Shown here one piece after another: positions 36,148-45,524 of a DNA stretch of 64,000 nucleotides. Under the pieces are notes generated by a model. It had not been told where the DNA came from. It searched no databases and was given only the letters and a program-made list of their open reading frames with translations. Made by a program: the position numbers and the translations under genes. Where the stretch lies: positions 106,057 to 170,056 of IMG/VR virus record IMGVR_UViG_3300011113_000664; one strand, given 5' to 3'. Position 1 is the stretch's first letter, and each line of letters starts with the position of its first letter. This stretch comes from a virus.

Positions 36148-37602
36148 ATGCGTAATACATTATCATTAGGTTCTGATAAACATCAGAGAAGAATTCTATT
36201 TCATATTTTTCATAGTGACTTTCCAAAGGACACAATCCTAAAGTTGGAATCACAGCATTTTTCAGAAGAAAAACATAAAATAATTTTTTCTCTTATAAAA
36301 CAATATGTTCAAGAGTTTAATACACTACCAGCAGAGAAAAATATTGCTGAAATTCTAAGAGCAAATAATAATCATACAGTAGAACAAAAAGATGCATGGA
36401 TTAATGAACTTGGAGTAATTTATAAAGATTATAAAAATCTTTTAGAAGGAAAAGAAAGAAATGATTTTGAGTTTGTTAAAAAGACAACAAATTCATTTAT
36501 TCAAGTACAAGAATTAAAAAATCTTTCAGAAAGTGATATTAAGAATATTGTTGAAAACAATAGCTTAGAATCACTTGACAAGGTTTTAGAAAAGATTCGT
36601 AAAATCATCAATATTGGTACAGAAGATGAAGACCCTGATGATGTTGAAGACTTTGATGAAACCCTCTTTACACAGCGTTATAGAGACTTTATACCCACAG
36701 GACTATCAGAACTTGATAAAATCATTACAGGTCTTCCAAAGGGCAAATTAGGTATGGTTTTGGCAGGTCAAGGTGTTGGTAAATCCACAATTCTTACTAA
36801 CTTTTCTGTAAATGCTTTTAAACAAGGTAAAAAAGTTTTACATGTAATCTTTGGTGAAAACGAAATTAGAGATGTTAAGCTTTTAGTATCAACTGCACTT
36901 ACAGGAATGAGTTTCAAAGATGCCCAAAAAGAACCTGAAACCGCAACAACTAAAACAAAAGAAGCAATCTCAAAAATTAAATCAAAACATCTTGGTTTAA
37001 TTAAGATTATGCGCTTTCCATCCAATGAAATGACTGTACCAAAGTTGAAGAATTGGATTATCAAGTATCAACAAAAAGTTGGTTATAAATTTGATATGAT
37101 TAATATTGACTATGTTGATGAAATGATATCACATTTATCAAATCAAAATAATCCATATCAAGGTGAGAAAGAAGTTGTTGCAGCTATTCTTGATATGTTT
37201 GTTGAATTTGATATTTGCGGATGGACTGCAACACAGGCAAAGAAAGAATCAAACAATAAGAAAACTCTTGATTTAAATGATTCAGGTGGTTCTGTTGCAA
37301 AAGTAAAGAAAGCACAAGTTGTTTTAACTATTGGTCGTGATAGTGATGATAGGAATAATAATCGTGCAACATTCCACTTGGCTAAATCAAATATTTCACC
37401 ATCAGGTCATTTGTTTGAAGATTCAACATTTGATACCGCACATATGAGATTTGAATTATCACAACCAACGGGTTCAGTTATTGAACAGTTTGATGATGAT
37501 GAAATAATTGATAGTGACTATGAAGAAGTAAAAGACACAAGACAATTACTTGTTGAAAATAAGTCACCAAAATCAGAAATAGACCTGTTAAAATCATTAT
37601 GA
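36148..37602 (+). CDS. DnaB/gp41-like replicative helicase
   Basis: 484 residues. The N-terminal ~165 residues are helical, as in DnaB. The RecA-like core has Walker A LAGQGVGKST at about residues 205-214, Walker B MINIDYVDEM, and TATQAKKESNNKKTLDLND with the Gln used for sensing. The loop PTGLSELDKIITGLPKGKL before Walker A is the usual DnaB/gp41 pattern. As a hexamer it unwinds DNA 5'-3' at the fork. Next gene starts inside its stop (ATGA). No helicase loader is recognised, unless one of the next two genes acts as such. Confidence 0.88.
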   Translation: MRNTLSLGSDKHQRRILFHIFHSDFPKDTILKLESQHFSEEKHKIIFSLIKQYVQEFNTLPAEKNIAEILRANNNHTVEQKDAWINELGVIYKDYKNLLEGKERNDFEFVKKTTNSFIQVQELKNLSESDIKNIVENNSLESLDKVLEKIRKIINIGTEDEDPDDVEDFDETLFTQRYRDFIPTGLSELDKIITGLPKGKLGMVLAGQGVGKSTILTNFSVNAFKQGKKVLHVIFGENEIRDVKLLVSTALTGMSFKDAQKEPETATTKTKEAISKIKSKHLGLIKIMRFPSNEMTVPKLKNWIIKYQQKVGYKFDMINIDYVDEMISHLSNQNNPYQGEKEVVAAILDMFVEFDICGWTATQAKKESNNKKTLDLNDSGGSVAKVKKAQVVLTIGRDSDDRNNNRATFHLAKSNISPSGHLFEDSTFDTAHMRFELSQPTGSVIEQFDDDEIIDSDYEEVKDTRQLLVENKSPKSEIDLLKSL

Positions 37603-37970
37603 TTAATAACAATCTATACTTCTATAGAGCAAAGACACCCTCAACAGCAGAGGGTGTTCTTGCTTTACAAAAATGGAAGGAAGATTTACTTTTAGATTTA
37701 CCAAATCAACATGTCGCATTGAAATTAGAATCAATGCACAATTTTATTTATAATAACTTCTATAATAGAAGAGAACTTAGAAATTCAAAAAGAATTATAA
37801 ACTTTATTTATGATTTATTTTTTGAAATTTATGGAAGAAATAATTATATAAATGAGATTTATTTAGTTAAATCTTTTGATAGATTTATATCTGACCATAA
37901 ACATGTTTTTTTTGGTCTTGATGAAGAAAAAATTATTCTCTATTTAAACATTTTTATTGAAACTTACTAA
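37599..37970 (+). CDS. Unknown protein coupled to helicase gene
   Basis: 123 residues, helical, aromatic-rich (YNNFYNRRELRNSKRIINF), starting inside the helicase stop codon (ATGA). Coupled translation and position make a helicase loader or primase-accessory role possible (T4 gp59-like in placement), but no sequence motif supports it. Confidence 0.6.
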   Translation: MINNNLYFYRAKTPSTAEGVLALQKWKEDLLLDLPNQHVALKLESMHNFIYNNFYNRRELRNSKRIINFIYDLFFEIYGRNNYINEIYLVKSFDRFISDHKHVFFGLDEEKIILYLNIFIETY

Positions 37971-37988
37971 TTACATGAAAGAATTAGT

Positions 37989-38666
37989 ATGAGAACCATT
38001 CTTCCTAAAAATGCTAAAATAGACCCAATTTTTGATGAAAAATCAAATGTAGAATTAATTGAAGATATTCATAACGAAGTTTATTCAGCACATGATTTAC
38101 TTTTAAAAGAAGCTAATGCTGTGTTGGAAACTCCCATTGATGAATCAAAAGTTGAAGATTATCAGAATTTAATCAAATTGGGTTTTAATAATGAAAAAAA
38201 CATATCTTCCTTTAAGGAGGAAATGAGAAAAATTGAAGAATCAAAGAAAATAAAATCAACAATTGAATACTACTCATTCAAATATCCATTTAATAAATTT
38301 ATTAACGAAGATTCAGTAGTTAGAATTTGTGATAAATATAGTTTACTATTAACAAATGTTGATAGATTTATTGGAGGAATTCCTGAAAAAAATCAAAAAG
38401 AAATTATTAATTTTAAAGTTGATAAAATTGACCTTCCTCATTCATATACCAAAGAATCTGAATATGTAGTAGGTACAACTCTTTTAATCGTTGCAACAAA
38501 AGACCAATTAAATATGAAAAATGCAAGGGTTCAAGGTCATAAATTGGTTGATATTGTAAAAGAAGACCCAATCGTGCTACAACCTGTTAAAAACGGTTAT
38601 TTAATCGTTAGCGCATGGGGGATTGAAGCATCTGATAAAGAAGTACAAAATCCAAAATTTAATTAA
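37989..38666 (+). CDS. Unknown protein, last gene of replication block
   Basis: 225 residues. The N-terminal ~100 residues are helical and acidic; the rest has mixed strands (VVGTTLLIVATKDQLNMKNA, then QPVKNGYLIVSAWG). No family recognised. It is followed by the regulated promoter of the glycan cluster, so it ends the replication transcription unit. Confidence 0.55.
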   Translation: MRTILPKNAKIDPIFDEKSNVELIEDIHNEVYSAHDLLLKEANAVLETPIDESKVEDYQNLIKLGFNNEKNISSFKEEMRKIEESKKIKSTIEYYSFKYPFNKFINEDSVVRICDKYSLLLTNVDRFIGGIPEKNQKEIINFKVDKIDLPHSYTKESEYVVGTTLLIVATKDQLNMKNARVQGHKLVDIVKEDPIVLQPVKNGYLIVSAWGIEASDKEVQNPKFN

Positions 38667-38669
38667 AAT

Positions 38670-38689
38670 ATTGTCATATATTTGACAAT
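38670..38689. promoter_or_regulatory. Inverted repeat over promoter at the head of the glycan cluster
   Basis: ATTGTCA (38670-38676), six bases, then TGACAAT (38683-38689): a perfect 7-bp inverted repeat directly abutting the ATG at 38690. The TATATTTG box (38677-38684) lies inside it, so a dimeric repressor bound here would block RNA polymerase. As RNA it could instead fold into a hairpin beside the start codon. Confidence 0.5.
38677..38684 (+). promoter_or_regulatory. TAnnTTTG box 5 nt before glycan cluster
   Basis: TATATTTG, exact match to the Bacteroidota -7 box, inside the inverted repeat. Transcription would start about at the ATG at 38690. Confidence 0.42.
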
Positions 38690-39643
38690 ATGAAAGTTTT
38701 TTATTATTGCCCCAATCTTAACCATCCTTCAGGTGGTATGGGTGTTTTATTTAAACAAGCTAAAATTCTTGCTGATAATGGTTATGATGTTACACTTCTT
38801 TATGAAGGAGATGCTGAATTTAACCCTACTTGGATGGAGTTTAGTATCTCACACATCCCCAAAGTCAAAATAAATGGTCTAGGAAGCCTCAGAATCGATT
38901 CAAATGACCTCTTGGTAATACCCGAAGGTTTTGGTAATTTGATTGATTCTACGAAGAATATGAAGTGCAAAAGGACAGTTCTTGCACAGAGTTGGATTTA
39001 CATTTACACCTCAATGCCACAGCCAAAATCTTGGAAAGAATCGGGTATTGAGAAAGTAATTAGTGTATCTCAAGGTATTTCAGAATACATACAAAAACAT
39101 ATGCCTGGGATTGAGATTCATCAATATAAACAATCTATAAGTCCAATATTTAAATCAAATTTGGATAAAGCATTTAGAGTTTGTTTTTCATCCTCAAGGT
39201 CAAATACGCAACAGATGAATACACACAATCTTATTAGTATTGTTAAATCATCAGATAAAAGATTAAGAAATACACAATTTATTGAATTAAAAGGTATGTC
39301 AAAACAACAATTTGCAAATGAACTTGCTGATTGTGCTTTTTGTCTTTATACAGATGAAATTGCAGGGTTTGGTACTCTTCCGTTAGAAGCAATGGCATGT
39401 AATACCCATGTAGTTGGATTCTCAAACATTGGTAATAAAGAATATGTAAGAGATAATAATGGATTTTGGTGTCAAAATGCGGATTATCATACACTTACTG
39501 ATAAACTTATTGAACAATTAAATACTTTTCTTGATGGTTATGAATATGATGGTTTATGTTTAAATGAAATTAATACTTCATCTGAATATAACGAAGAACA
39601 AGAAAAAAATCGTATTTTAGATATATTTGAAACTTATAAATAA
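38690..39643 (+). CDS. GT-B glycosyltransferase, first gene of glycan cluster
   Basis: 317 residues with a GT4-type layout: FYYCPNLNHPSGGMGVLFKQ at the N-terminus (Gly-rich acceptor loop) and FGTLPLEAMACNTHVVGFSN in the C-terminal donor domain, with the conserved Glu. It is a paralogue of the protein at 60034, which has AGFGTLPLEAMKSGAVIIGM at the same place. It probably attaches a sugar during synthesis of a glycan on host envelope or virion. It leads a run of tightly packed genes, with the inverted-repeat promoter just before it. Confidence 0.8.
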   Translation: MKVFYYCPNLNHPSGGMGVLFKQAKILADNGYDVTLLYEGDAEFNPTWMEFSISHIPKVKINGLGSLRIDSNDLLVIPEGFGNLIDSTKNMKCKRTVLAQSWIYIYTSMPQPKSWKESGIEKVISVSQGISEYIQKHMPGIEIHQYKQSISPIFKSNLDKAFRVCFSSSRSNTQQMNTHNLISIVKSSDKRLRNTQFIELKGMSKQQFANELADCAFCLYTDEIAGFGTLPLEAMACNTHVVGFSNIGNKEYVRDNNGFWCQNADYHTLTDKLIEQLNTFLDGYEYDGLCLNEINTSSEYNEEQEKNRILDIFETYK

Positions 39644-39644
39644 T

Positions 39645-40484
39645 ATGCTTTTAAACGCAATAGTTTTTTCAAAAGATAGACCAATGCAACTTCATTTGTT
39701 GCTTGAGTCTATTTTAAAAAATTTTAATGTCGAAGATTATAAATTAAATATTCTCTACAAAGCATCTAATGATGAATATAATAGGGGATATAATATGGTT
39801 AGGGATTTATTTCCTCAATTTACATATAAAAAGGAAGAATCTTTCAAAGAAGATTTATTATCTCTTTTTAATGAATCTCAATACACAGTATTTTTTACAG
39901 ATGATGATATTATATACAATCCATTAAGAACAACAAATGAGGATTTATTTAATATTTTTCAATTTAGTAATTGTTTTTGTTTTTCATTAAGATTGGGTTT
40001 AAATACCACTGAATGTTATACAATGCAAAAATTAAATAAATTAGAAAATTATAAAACTCATAGTTTTTACCATGATATTAATCTAATTGAACCAATTATT
40101 TCATGGAAGGTTAAAGATGGTACAAATGATTATGCATATCCAATGTCAGTAGATGGCCATATTTTTAAAACTGAACTTATTAAATATTTATGTGAAGTAT
40201 TGGAATACACTAATCCAAATTTATTTGAAGGTTTTTTATCAAAAGCAGCAAAAAATGATATGATAATTGCATCATACGAACATAGTAAACTTGTTAATTC
40301 GCCAATTAATAGAGTTCAAGAAACATTTCAGAATTTATCAGGACTTAAATATAAATACACATCTGAAGATTTAAATGAAATGTATTTAGATGGTGTAACA
40401 CTTGATTTTAAAAAAATGAATTTTGAAGAAATTAATGGTTGTCATCAAGAAATAAGACCAATCTTTAAAGTAAATGCAAAATAA
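39645..40484 (+). CDS. GT-A-type glycosyltransferase
   Basis: 279 residues from the ATG at 39645; an in-frame TTG at 39627 is unlikely because it overlaps the previous gene. NAIVFSKDRPMQLHLLLESI and TVFFTDDDIIYN give the start and metal-binding 'DDD' centre of GT2-like enzymes. The rest is helical and divergent, so donor and acceptor are unknown. It overlaps the next gene by 11 nt. Confidence 0.65.
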   Translation: MLLNAIVFSKDRPMQLHLLLESILKNFNVEDYKLNILYKASNDEYNRGYNMVRDLFPQFTYKKEESFKEDLLSLFNESQYTVFFTDDDIIYNPLRTTNEDLFNIFQFSNCFCFSLRLGLNTTECYTMQKLNKLENYKTHSFYHDINLIEPIISWKVKDGTNDYAYPMSVDGHIFKTELIKYLCEVLEYTNPNLFEGFLSKAAKNDMIIASYEHSKLVNSPINRVQETFQNLSGLKYKYTSEDLNEMYLDGVTLDFKKMNFEEINGCHQEIRPIFKVNAK

Positions 40485-41202
40485 TTTTTTAATAGTAAGT
40501 GCATTTTACAATGCAGCACCTTTTATAGAAAGATGCGTTGGGTCAATTATATCTCAAAATTATGGTAATTATCGTGTTCTTTTTATTGATGATGCATCAA
40601 CTGATGGTACTTTTGAATTGATTGATGAACATGATAAATTTATAAAGGTTAGAAACGATGAAAATAAGGGTTTATTATATAATTATTCACATTACCTTCC
40701 ATTATATGCTAATGATGATGATATAATCGTTGTTGTCGATGGTGATGATGCTTTGCATGGAAATAAATCACTTAGTTATCTAAATGATTTTTACAATGAG
40801 CATGGTTGTATGGTTACATATGGTCAATCCATTTGGACAGATGGTAGAAAAGGGTTTGCAAGACCATACACAGAACAAGAATTTAAAAATTTGAGAAAAA
40901 CACAATTTATTGCATCACATTTAAGAACATTTAAATATATATGCTTTAAAGAAATCATTAATCAAGACCCTGAATTGAATTCTTTTAAAGATGATAATGG
41001 TGAATTCTTAAAAGCTGCACCCGATGTCGCAATAATGTTTCCTGTAATGGAAATTGCAGGATTTGATAGGGTAAAATATATTGATAAAATTTTACATTTG
41101 TATAATTTTCATAATCCATTATCAGAACATAATGTTCACCAACAATTACAATGGGATTGCCATACAATTGTATCAAATAAAAAACCATTAAAAACACTAT
41201 GA
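40474..41202 (+). CDS. GT2 family glycosyltransferase
   Basis: 242 residues with a textbook GT2 core: LIVSAFYNAAPFIERCVGSI, VLFIDDASTDGTFELI and IIVVVDGDDALHGN (the DxD-type metal site). These enzymes transfer sugars from nucleotide donors with inversion. The acceptor side is short. Overlaps the next gene by 4 nt (ATGA). Confidence 0.88.
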   Translation: MQNNFLIVSAFYNAAPFIERCVGSIISQNYGNYRVLFIDDASTDGTFELIDEHDKFIKVRNDENKGLLYNYSHYLPLYANDDDIIVVVDGDDALHGNKSLSYLNDFYNEHGCMVTYGQSIWTDGRKGFARPYTEQEFKNLRKTQFIASHLRTFKYICFKEIINQDPELNSFKDDNGEFLKAAPDVAIMFPVMEIAGFDRVKYIDKILHLYNFHNPLSEHNVHQQLQWDCHTIVSNKKPLKTL

Positions 41203-41954
41203 TTAATCTTATTGTTAATACAAATCACGGATTATTTTCAAATGTATTATGTGCAATGTCAGCACTACATTATGCAGATGATAATAATCTAAATTTAAAT
41301 ATAAATATCACAAATAATAGATATACTGATAATAATGAAAATATTTGGGATTTATTATTTAATCAACCAAAATTAATAAATCCTGAAAGTGAAAATACAC
41401 TTATTGATAATTGGACACCATATGGGTGTACTTTTTGTTCAACTCTAAATGAGACTAATGCTATATTATATCAAAATTTATTAAAAAAATATGATATTAT
41501 AAGACAAAAAGATATAGATATATGTAAAAATTTCTTTCAAGGTGAAGATTTAACAAAAGTTATTGGTATTCATAAAAGAGGAACAGACCATTATCTTCAT
41601 GGTAGTTTTATACCATTGGATAGATATTTTAATAGTATTGATGAAGAAATTGAAAAGAATAAATATGAGAAAGTTTTTTTAATAACTGATGAAGAAGAAA
41701 CTGTTAATCTTTTTATACAAAAATATGGAAGAAATTTAATATATACCGATAGTTTTAGAAGTACTGATAGTAGACCTATTCATGATTATTCTTTTAAAAA
41801 TATAGGTAATAGACTTTTTGATGTTTATCATGATGCATTAAAATTATCACTATGTGATAAAATTATTGTTACATCAAGTAATGTTTCTGCATTTTCAATT
41901 ATTGCCAATAATAATAAATTTAAATATATTGATACTGACATTGTATACAGATGA
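41199..41954 (+). CDS. O-fucosyltransferase / GT11-like protein
   Basis: 251 residues. KVIGIHKRGTDHYLHGS contains the 'H-x-R-x-x-D' GDP-fucose-binding pattern shared by GT11, GT23 and O-fucosyltransferases. The C-terminal SSNVSAFSIIAN matches the family's Ser/Asn-rich motif III. The N-terminal NTNHGLFSNVLCAMSALHYA fits the 'gGlgNql' loop. It would use GDP-fucose, whose precursor pathway starts with the GDP-mannose dehydratase at 54457. It overlaps both neighbours by 4 nt. Confidence 0.7.
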   Translation: MINLIVNTNHGLFSNVLCAMSALHYADDNNLNLNINITNNRYTDNNENIWDLLFNQPKLINPESENTLIDNWTPYGCTFCSTLNETNAILYQNLLKKYDIIRQKDIDICKNFFQGEDLTKVIGIHKRGTDHYLHGSFIPLDRYFNSIDEEIEKNKYEKVFLITDEEETVNLFIQKYGRNLIYTDSFRSTDSRPIHDYSFKNIGNRLFDVYHDALKLSLCDKIIVTSSNVSAFSIIANNNKFKYIDTDIVYR

Positions 41955-42772
41955 TGAATAAACTACCAATTATAGACCATTTATTTTCACATGCTTCAAG
42001 TAGTAGTTTTGATAACCCAATGAATTTTATTTGGGATAGAGAAAATATTTTGAATTATGATTTTGTTATATTGACAGATGATACTTTACATCATGTAGAT
42101 TTTATTAAATCACAAAATAAAAAAGTTTATGCGTGGCTTTTAGAATCACCACATGTAAAACCACATGCAATTGATTTTATAAAAAAAAATTATGATAAAT
42201 TTGATAAAATTTTTACACATAATAAAGAATTATTAGATTTATCTGATAAATTTGTATTACAAACATATGGTGGATGTTGGATTCCAAAAGAAGAAAGAAA
42301 AATTCACGAAAAGACAAAAAGTATTTCATTTATTTCAAGTAGAAAAAGAAGTACTGAAGGACATGTTTTAAGAAATAAAATTCTTGATTACTATAATGTA
42401 AATGAAAAAGATATTGATATATTTGGAAGAGAAATTAACCCAATAGATAATAAAATTGAAGGTCTTAAAGACTATAGATTTTCAATAACTATTGAAAATT
42501 GTAGAGAAGATTTTTATTTTTCCGAAAAATTAATTGATTGTCTACAAACAGGCACTGTACCAATTTATTGGGGTTTACCATCAATAGATAAATTTTTTGA
42601 TAAAAATGGTATAATAACATTTAATAATGTTACAGAACTTTTTTTTATTATTGAAAAAATAAATAATAATGAAATCAAATATGAAGATTATTTAGAAAGT
42701 ATTTTTAATAACTTTCAATTAAGTAAAAAATATTTGTTAGCAGACGATGATATATATAACCTATTAAAATAA
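41951..42772 (+). CDS. GT10-like fucosyltransferase
   Basis: 273 residues. YRFSITIENCREDFYFSEKL followed by DCLQTGTVPIYWGLPSI is the GDP-fucose-binding signature of family 10 alpha-1,3/4-fucosyltransferases. The N-terminal half is acceptor-specific and unrecognised. A second member of this family lies at 46144. It would add fucose, or a similar sugar, to a glycan. Confidence 0.82.
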   Translation: MMNKLPIIDHLFSHASSSSFDNPMNFIWDRENILNYDFVILTDDTLHHVDFIKSQNKKVYAWLLESPHVKPHAIDFIKKNYDKFDKIFTHNKELLDLSDKFVLQTYGGCWIPKEERKIHEKTKSISFISSRKRSTEGHVLRNKILDYYNVNEKDIDIFGREINPIDNKIEGLKDYRFSITIENCREDFYFSEKLIDCLQTGTVPIYWGLPSIDKFFDKNGIITFNNVTELFFIIEKINNNEIKYEDYLESIFNNFQLSKKYLLADDDIYNLLK

Positions 42773-42773
42773 C

Positions 42774-43457
42774 ATGGATTTTACTTTTGGAATTTGCAAA
42801 TCAATTGAATCAGTTCATTTAGAGAATATTATTGACTCAATAAGAAATCAAAATATACCAAATTATGAAATTATAATTGTAGGTTCAAATCATCAAATAC
42901 TTGGTGATGATATTAAAAATATTAATTTTGATGAAACAGAAAAAAGAGGTTGGATAACTAGAAAAAAAAATTTAATCACAAAAAATGCAAAATATGAAAA
43001 TATAGTTTATTTGCATGATTACATTTTTTTTACATATAAATGGTATGAAGGTCAATTAAAAAGTGGTAATGATTTTCATATTAGAATGGATAAAATTATA
43101 AATCTTGATGGTTCAAGATTTAGAGATTGGTGTATATGGCCACATAATAATAATGAAATGGATGAAATAATAAAAAGAGATATTATGATTCCATATAATA
43201 TTACACATTTATCAAAGTATATGTACATATCAGGTGCATATTGGATTGGTAAAAAAAATATAATGAAAGAATATCCACTTGATGAAAATTTATTATGGGG
43301 AGAAAGTGAAGATGTTATTTGGTCAAAACAAATAAGGGAAAAATATCATTTTAATATGAATATTAACTCAACTGTTAAATTATTAAAACAACAGAACAAT
43401 CATGGTTTTGGGCAACCAACACAACAAATTATAAATATTTTAAAAAATTATGAATAA
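42774..43457 (+). CDS. GT-A-type glycosyltransferase-like protein
   Basis: 227 residues. FGICKSIESVHLENIIDSIR and NYEIIIVGSNHQI give a GT2-like nucleotide-binding start, and NIVYLHDYIFFTYKWYEG stands where the DxD motif is expected, with HD in place of DD. The region SGAYWIGKKNIMKEYPLDE and LLWGESEDVIWS (an ED acidic pair) is like the 'GE-D' catalytic loop of GT2 and GT27 enzymes. Donor unknown. Confidence 0.65.
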   Translation: MDFTFGICKSIESVHLENIIDSIRNQNIPNYEIIIVGSNHQILGDDIKNINFDETEKRGWITRKKNLITKNAKYENIVYLHDYIFFTYKWYEGQLKSGNDFHIRMDKIINLDGSRFRDWCIWPHNNNEMDEIIKRDIMIPYNITHLSKYMYISGAYWIGKKNIMKEYPLDENLLWGESEDVIWSKQIREKYHFNMNINSTVKLLKQQNNHGFGQPTQQIINILKNYE

Positions 43458-44163
43458 AGTAGAATTTATTAAACAAAACTTTAAAGATTTCTATATTGAT
43501 AGAGGTCCTGAAAATGGTATCCTTCAAGGAACAAAATACGCAGGATGTGCAACACATTGTAGAGCATGTTTGAATACAATTGTCAGAATGATTAAACCAA
43601 AATCAATTCTAGAAATTGGTTCTTGGCATTATGATAGTACTAAAATTATGTCAGAAGGTATGAGTACATATTTAAACGATGATGAAGGTACTATCGTAAC
43701 ATTTGATATAAAATATGGTGGATACGATGGTTTTGGTAGTTCAGTAGGATTACACAAAAGAATTAAACCATTGTATTGGTATCCTTATAAAACAGGTTAT
43801 GATACTTGGAAATTTACCGACCCAGGAATTGTTTATAAAGATTTTGTAAATTATGAAAATGAAGAGTTATTTGATATGAATCAAAAAATTCTTGAGGATG
43901 TAACACCTGATGGTGGTTTTGATTTGATTTTTGTTGATGGTGACCACTCTTATGAAGGTGCTAAAAAAGATTGGGAACATGCATTAAAAGTTTCACACAA
44001 AGAAACACTTATTGTAATTGACAATGTTTGGGATATCAGATTAAATGAGGTTAGGAAATTTTATGATGATTTGAAAACAATTAAATGGGATTTTGAAGAA
44101 TGGAATGATGAACATAAAAATGTTAACATGGTTCAAGATACCGCAATCAGTTTAACTTACTAA
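43450..44163 (+). CDS. Class I SAM methyltransferase (Methyltransf_24-like)
   Basis: 237 residues. KPKSILEIGSWHYDSTKIM holds the SAM-binding 'E-I-G-x' motif I, VTFDIKYGGY the motif II acid, and FDLIFVDGDHSYEGAKKDW the 'DGDHsYe' signature of the macrocin-O-methyltransferase / Methyltransf_24 group. Probably it O-methylates a sugar. Overlaps the gene before it by 8 nt and the next by 1 nt. Confidence 0.8.
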   Translation: MNKVEFIKQNFKDFYIDRGPENGILQGTKYAGCATHCRACLNTIVRMIKPKSILEIGSWHYDSTKIMSEGMSTYLNDDEGTIVTFDIKYGGYDGFGSSVGLHKRIKPLYWYPYKTGYDTWKFTDPGIVYKDFVNYENEELFDMNQKILEDVTPDGGFDLIFVDGDHSYEGAKKDWEHALKVSHKETLIVIDNVWDIRLNEVRKFYDDLKTIKWDFEEWNDEHKNVNMVQDTAISLTY

Positions 44164-45524
44164 TGATTAAATTAATAATTTTTGATTTAGATGGTGTATT
44201 AGTGGAAGCTAAAAATATTCATTTTGAAGCACTCAATAAAGCATTAAAAGAATATAAAATTAGTTGGGATGAACATTTATCATTTTATGATGGTTTAAAA
44301 ACCAATGAAAAATTAGAAATGCTCCACCAAAAAAAGGGTTTACCAAAAGAATATTTCAAAAATATTTGGAAGGAAAAACAAAAATACACACTTGAAGCTT
44401 TAAAAAATCTAAATCAATCAAATATTTTAATTAATTGTATAGATTCACTTGCTAAAGATGGATATAAACTAGCCGTATGCTCAAATAGCATTCGTAAAAC
44501 AGTATTAACTGTTCTTAGCAGGTTAGGTATAATTGAGTATTTTGATTTGATTTTATCAAACGAAGATGTTAATAATAGCAAACCACATCCTGAAATTTAT
44601 TGGTCTGCAATTTCAAAATTAAATGTACTTCCCGAAGAAACATTAATTGTTGAAGATTCCCCATATGGATTATTAGCAGCTAACAGAAGTAATTCACATA
44701 TTTTAAGGGTTAAATCACCTCATGACGTATTTTATGGTGGTATTAAACAAAAAATATACGAAATTAACACAAGTAGTAAAAATATGAAACCTAAATGGAC
44801 TGATAAAAAACTTAATGTACTAATACCAATGGCAGGTTCAGGTACAAGATTTAGGGAGGCAGGTTATACATTCCCAAAACCATTAATTGATGTCAATAAT
44901 AAACCCATGATTCAGGTTGTTGTTGATAATCTAAATGTAGATGCTAATTTTATATTCGTTGTTCAAAAAGAACATAGAGAAAAATATAATTTAGATACTT
45001 TATTAAATTTGATTTCACCAAATTGCACTGTCATTGAAACGGATGGTGTAACAGAAGGTGCAGCTTGTACTGCATTACTAGCAAAAGAATTTATTGATAA
45101 TGATTCACCATTATTTTTTGCTAATTCAGACCAATTTGTTGAATGGGATTCAACAGAATTTATGTATAAAATGAATGAAACTAATGCCGATGGAGGTATT
45201 GTAACATTTCAATCAACACATCCAAAATGGTCATTTGTTAAATTAGATGAAAATGGTTATGCAACTGAAGTTGCTGAAAAAAAACCAATTTCAAACATAG
45301 CAACTGTTGGTTATTATTATTGGAAACATGGTTCTGATTTTGTTAAATATGCAGAACAAATGATTTTAAAAAATATTAGAGTCAATAATGAATTTTATGT
45401 TTGCCCTGTTTTTAATCAAGCTATTGAAGATGGTAAAAAAATTAGAACATTTGATATTCAAAAAATGTGGGGATTAGGAACACCCGAAGACTTACAAAAT
45501 TTTTTAAATAATTTTAACTCATGA
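44163..45524 (+). CDS. HAD phosphatase-nucleotidyltransferase fusion
   Basis: 453 residues in two parts. Residues 1-~205 are a HAD-IA phosphatase: IIFDLDGVLVEAKNIHFEAL (nucleophile Asp), NSKPHPEIY, VEDSPYGLLAA. Residues ~215-453 are a sugar-phosphate nucleotidyltransferase: NVLIPMAGSGTRFREAGYTF with FPKPLIDV after it, EGAACTALLAKEFI and FFANSDQFVEW. Such a pair would dephosphorylate and then activate a sugar, as in heptose or hexose activation pathways (GmhB + HddC-like logic), in one chain. Product sugar unknown. It is a metabolic gene rarely seen in phages. Confidence 0.8.
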   Translation: MIKLIIFDLDGVLVEAKNIHFEALNKALKEYKISWDEHLSFYDGLKTNEKLEMLHQKKGLPKEYFKNIWKEKQKYTLEALKNLNQSNILINCIDSLAKDGYKLAVCSNSIRKTVLTVLSRLGIIEYFDLILSNEDVNNSKPHPEIYWSAISKLNVLPEETLIVEDSPYGLLAANRSNSHILRVKSPHDVFYGGIKQKIYEINTSSKNMKPKWTDKKLNVLIPMAGSGTRFREAGYTFPKPLIDVNNKPMIQVVVDNLNVDANFIFVVQKEHREKYNLDTLLNLISPNCTVIETDGVTEGAACTALLAKEFIDNDSPLFFANSDQFVEWDSTEFMYKMNETNADGGIVTFQSTHPKWSFVKLDENGYATEVAEKKPISNIATVGYYYWKHGSDFVKYAEQMILKNIRVNNEFYVCPVFNQAIEDGKKIRTFDIQKMWGLGTPEDLQNFLNNFNS

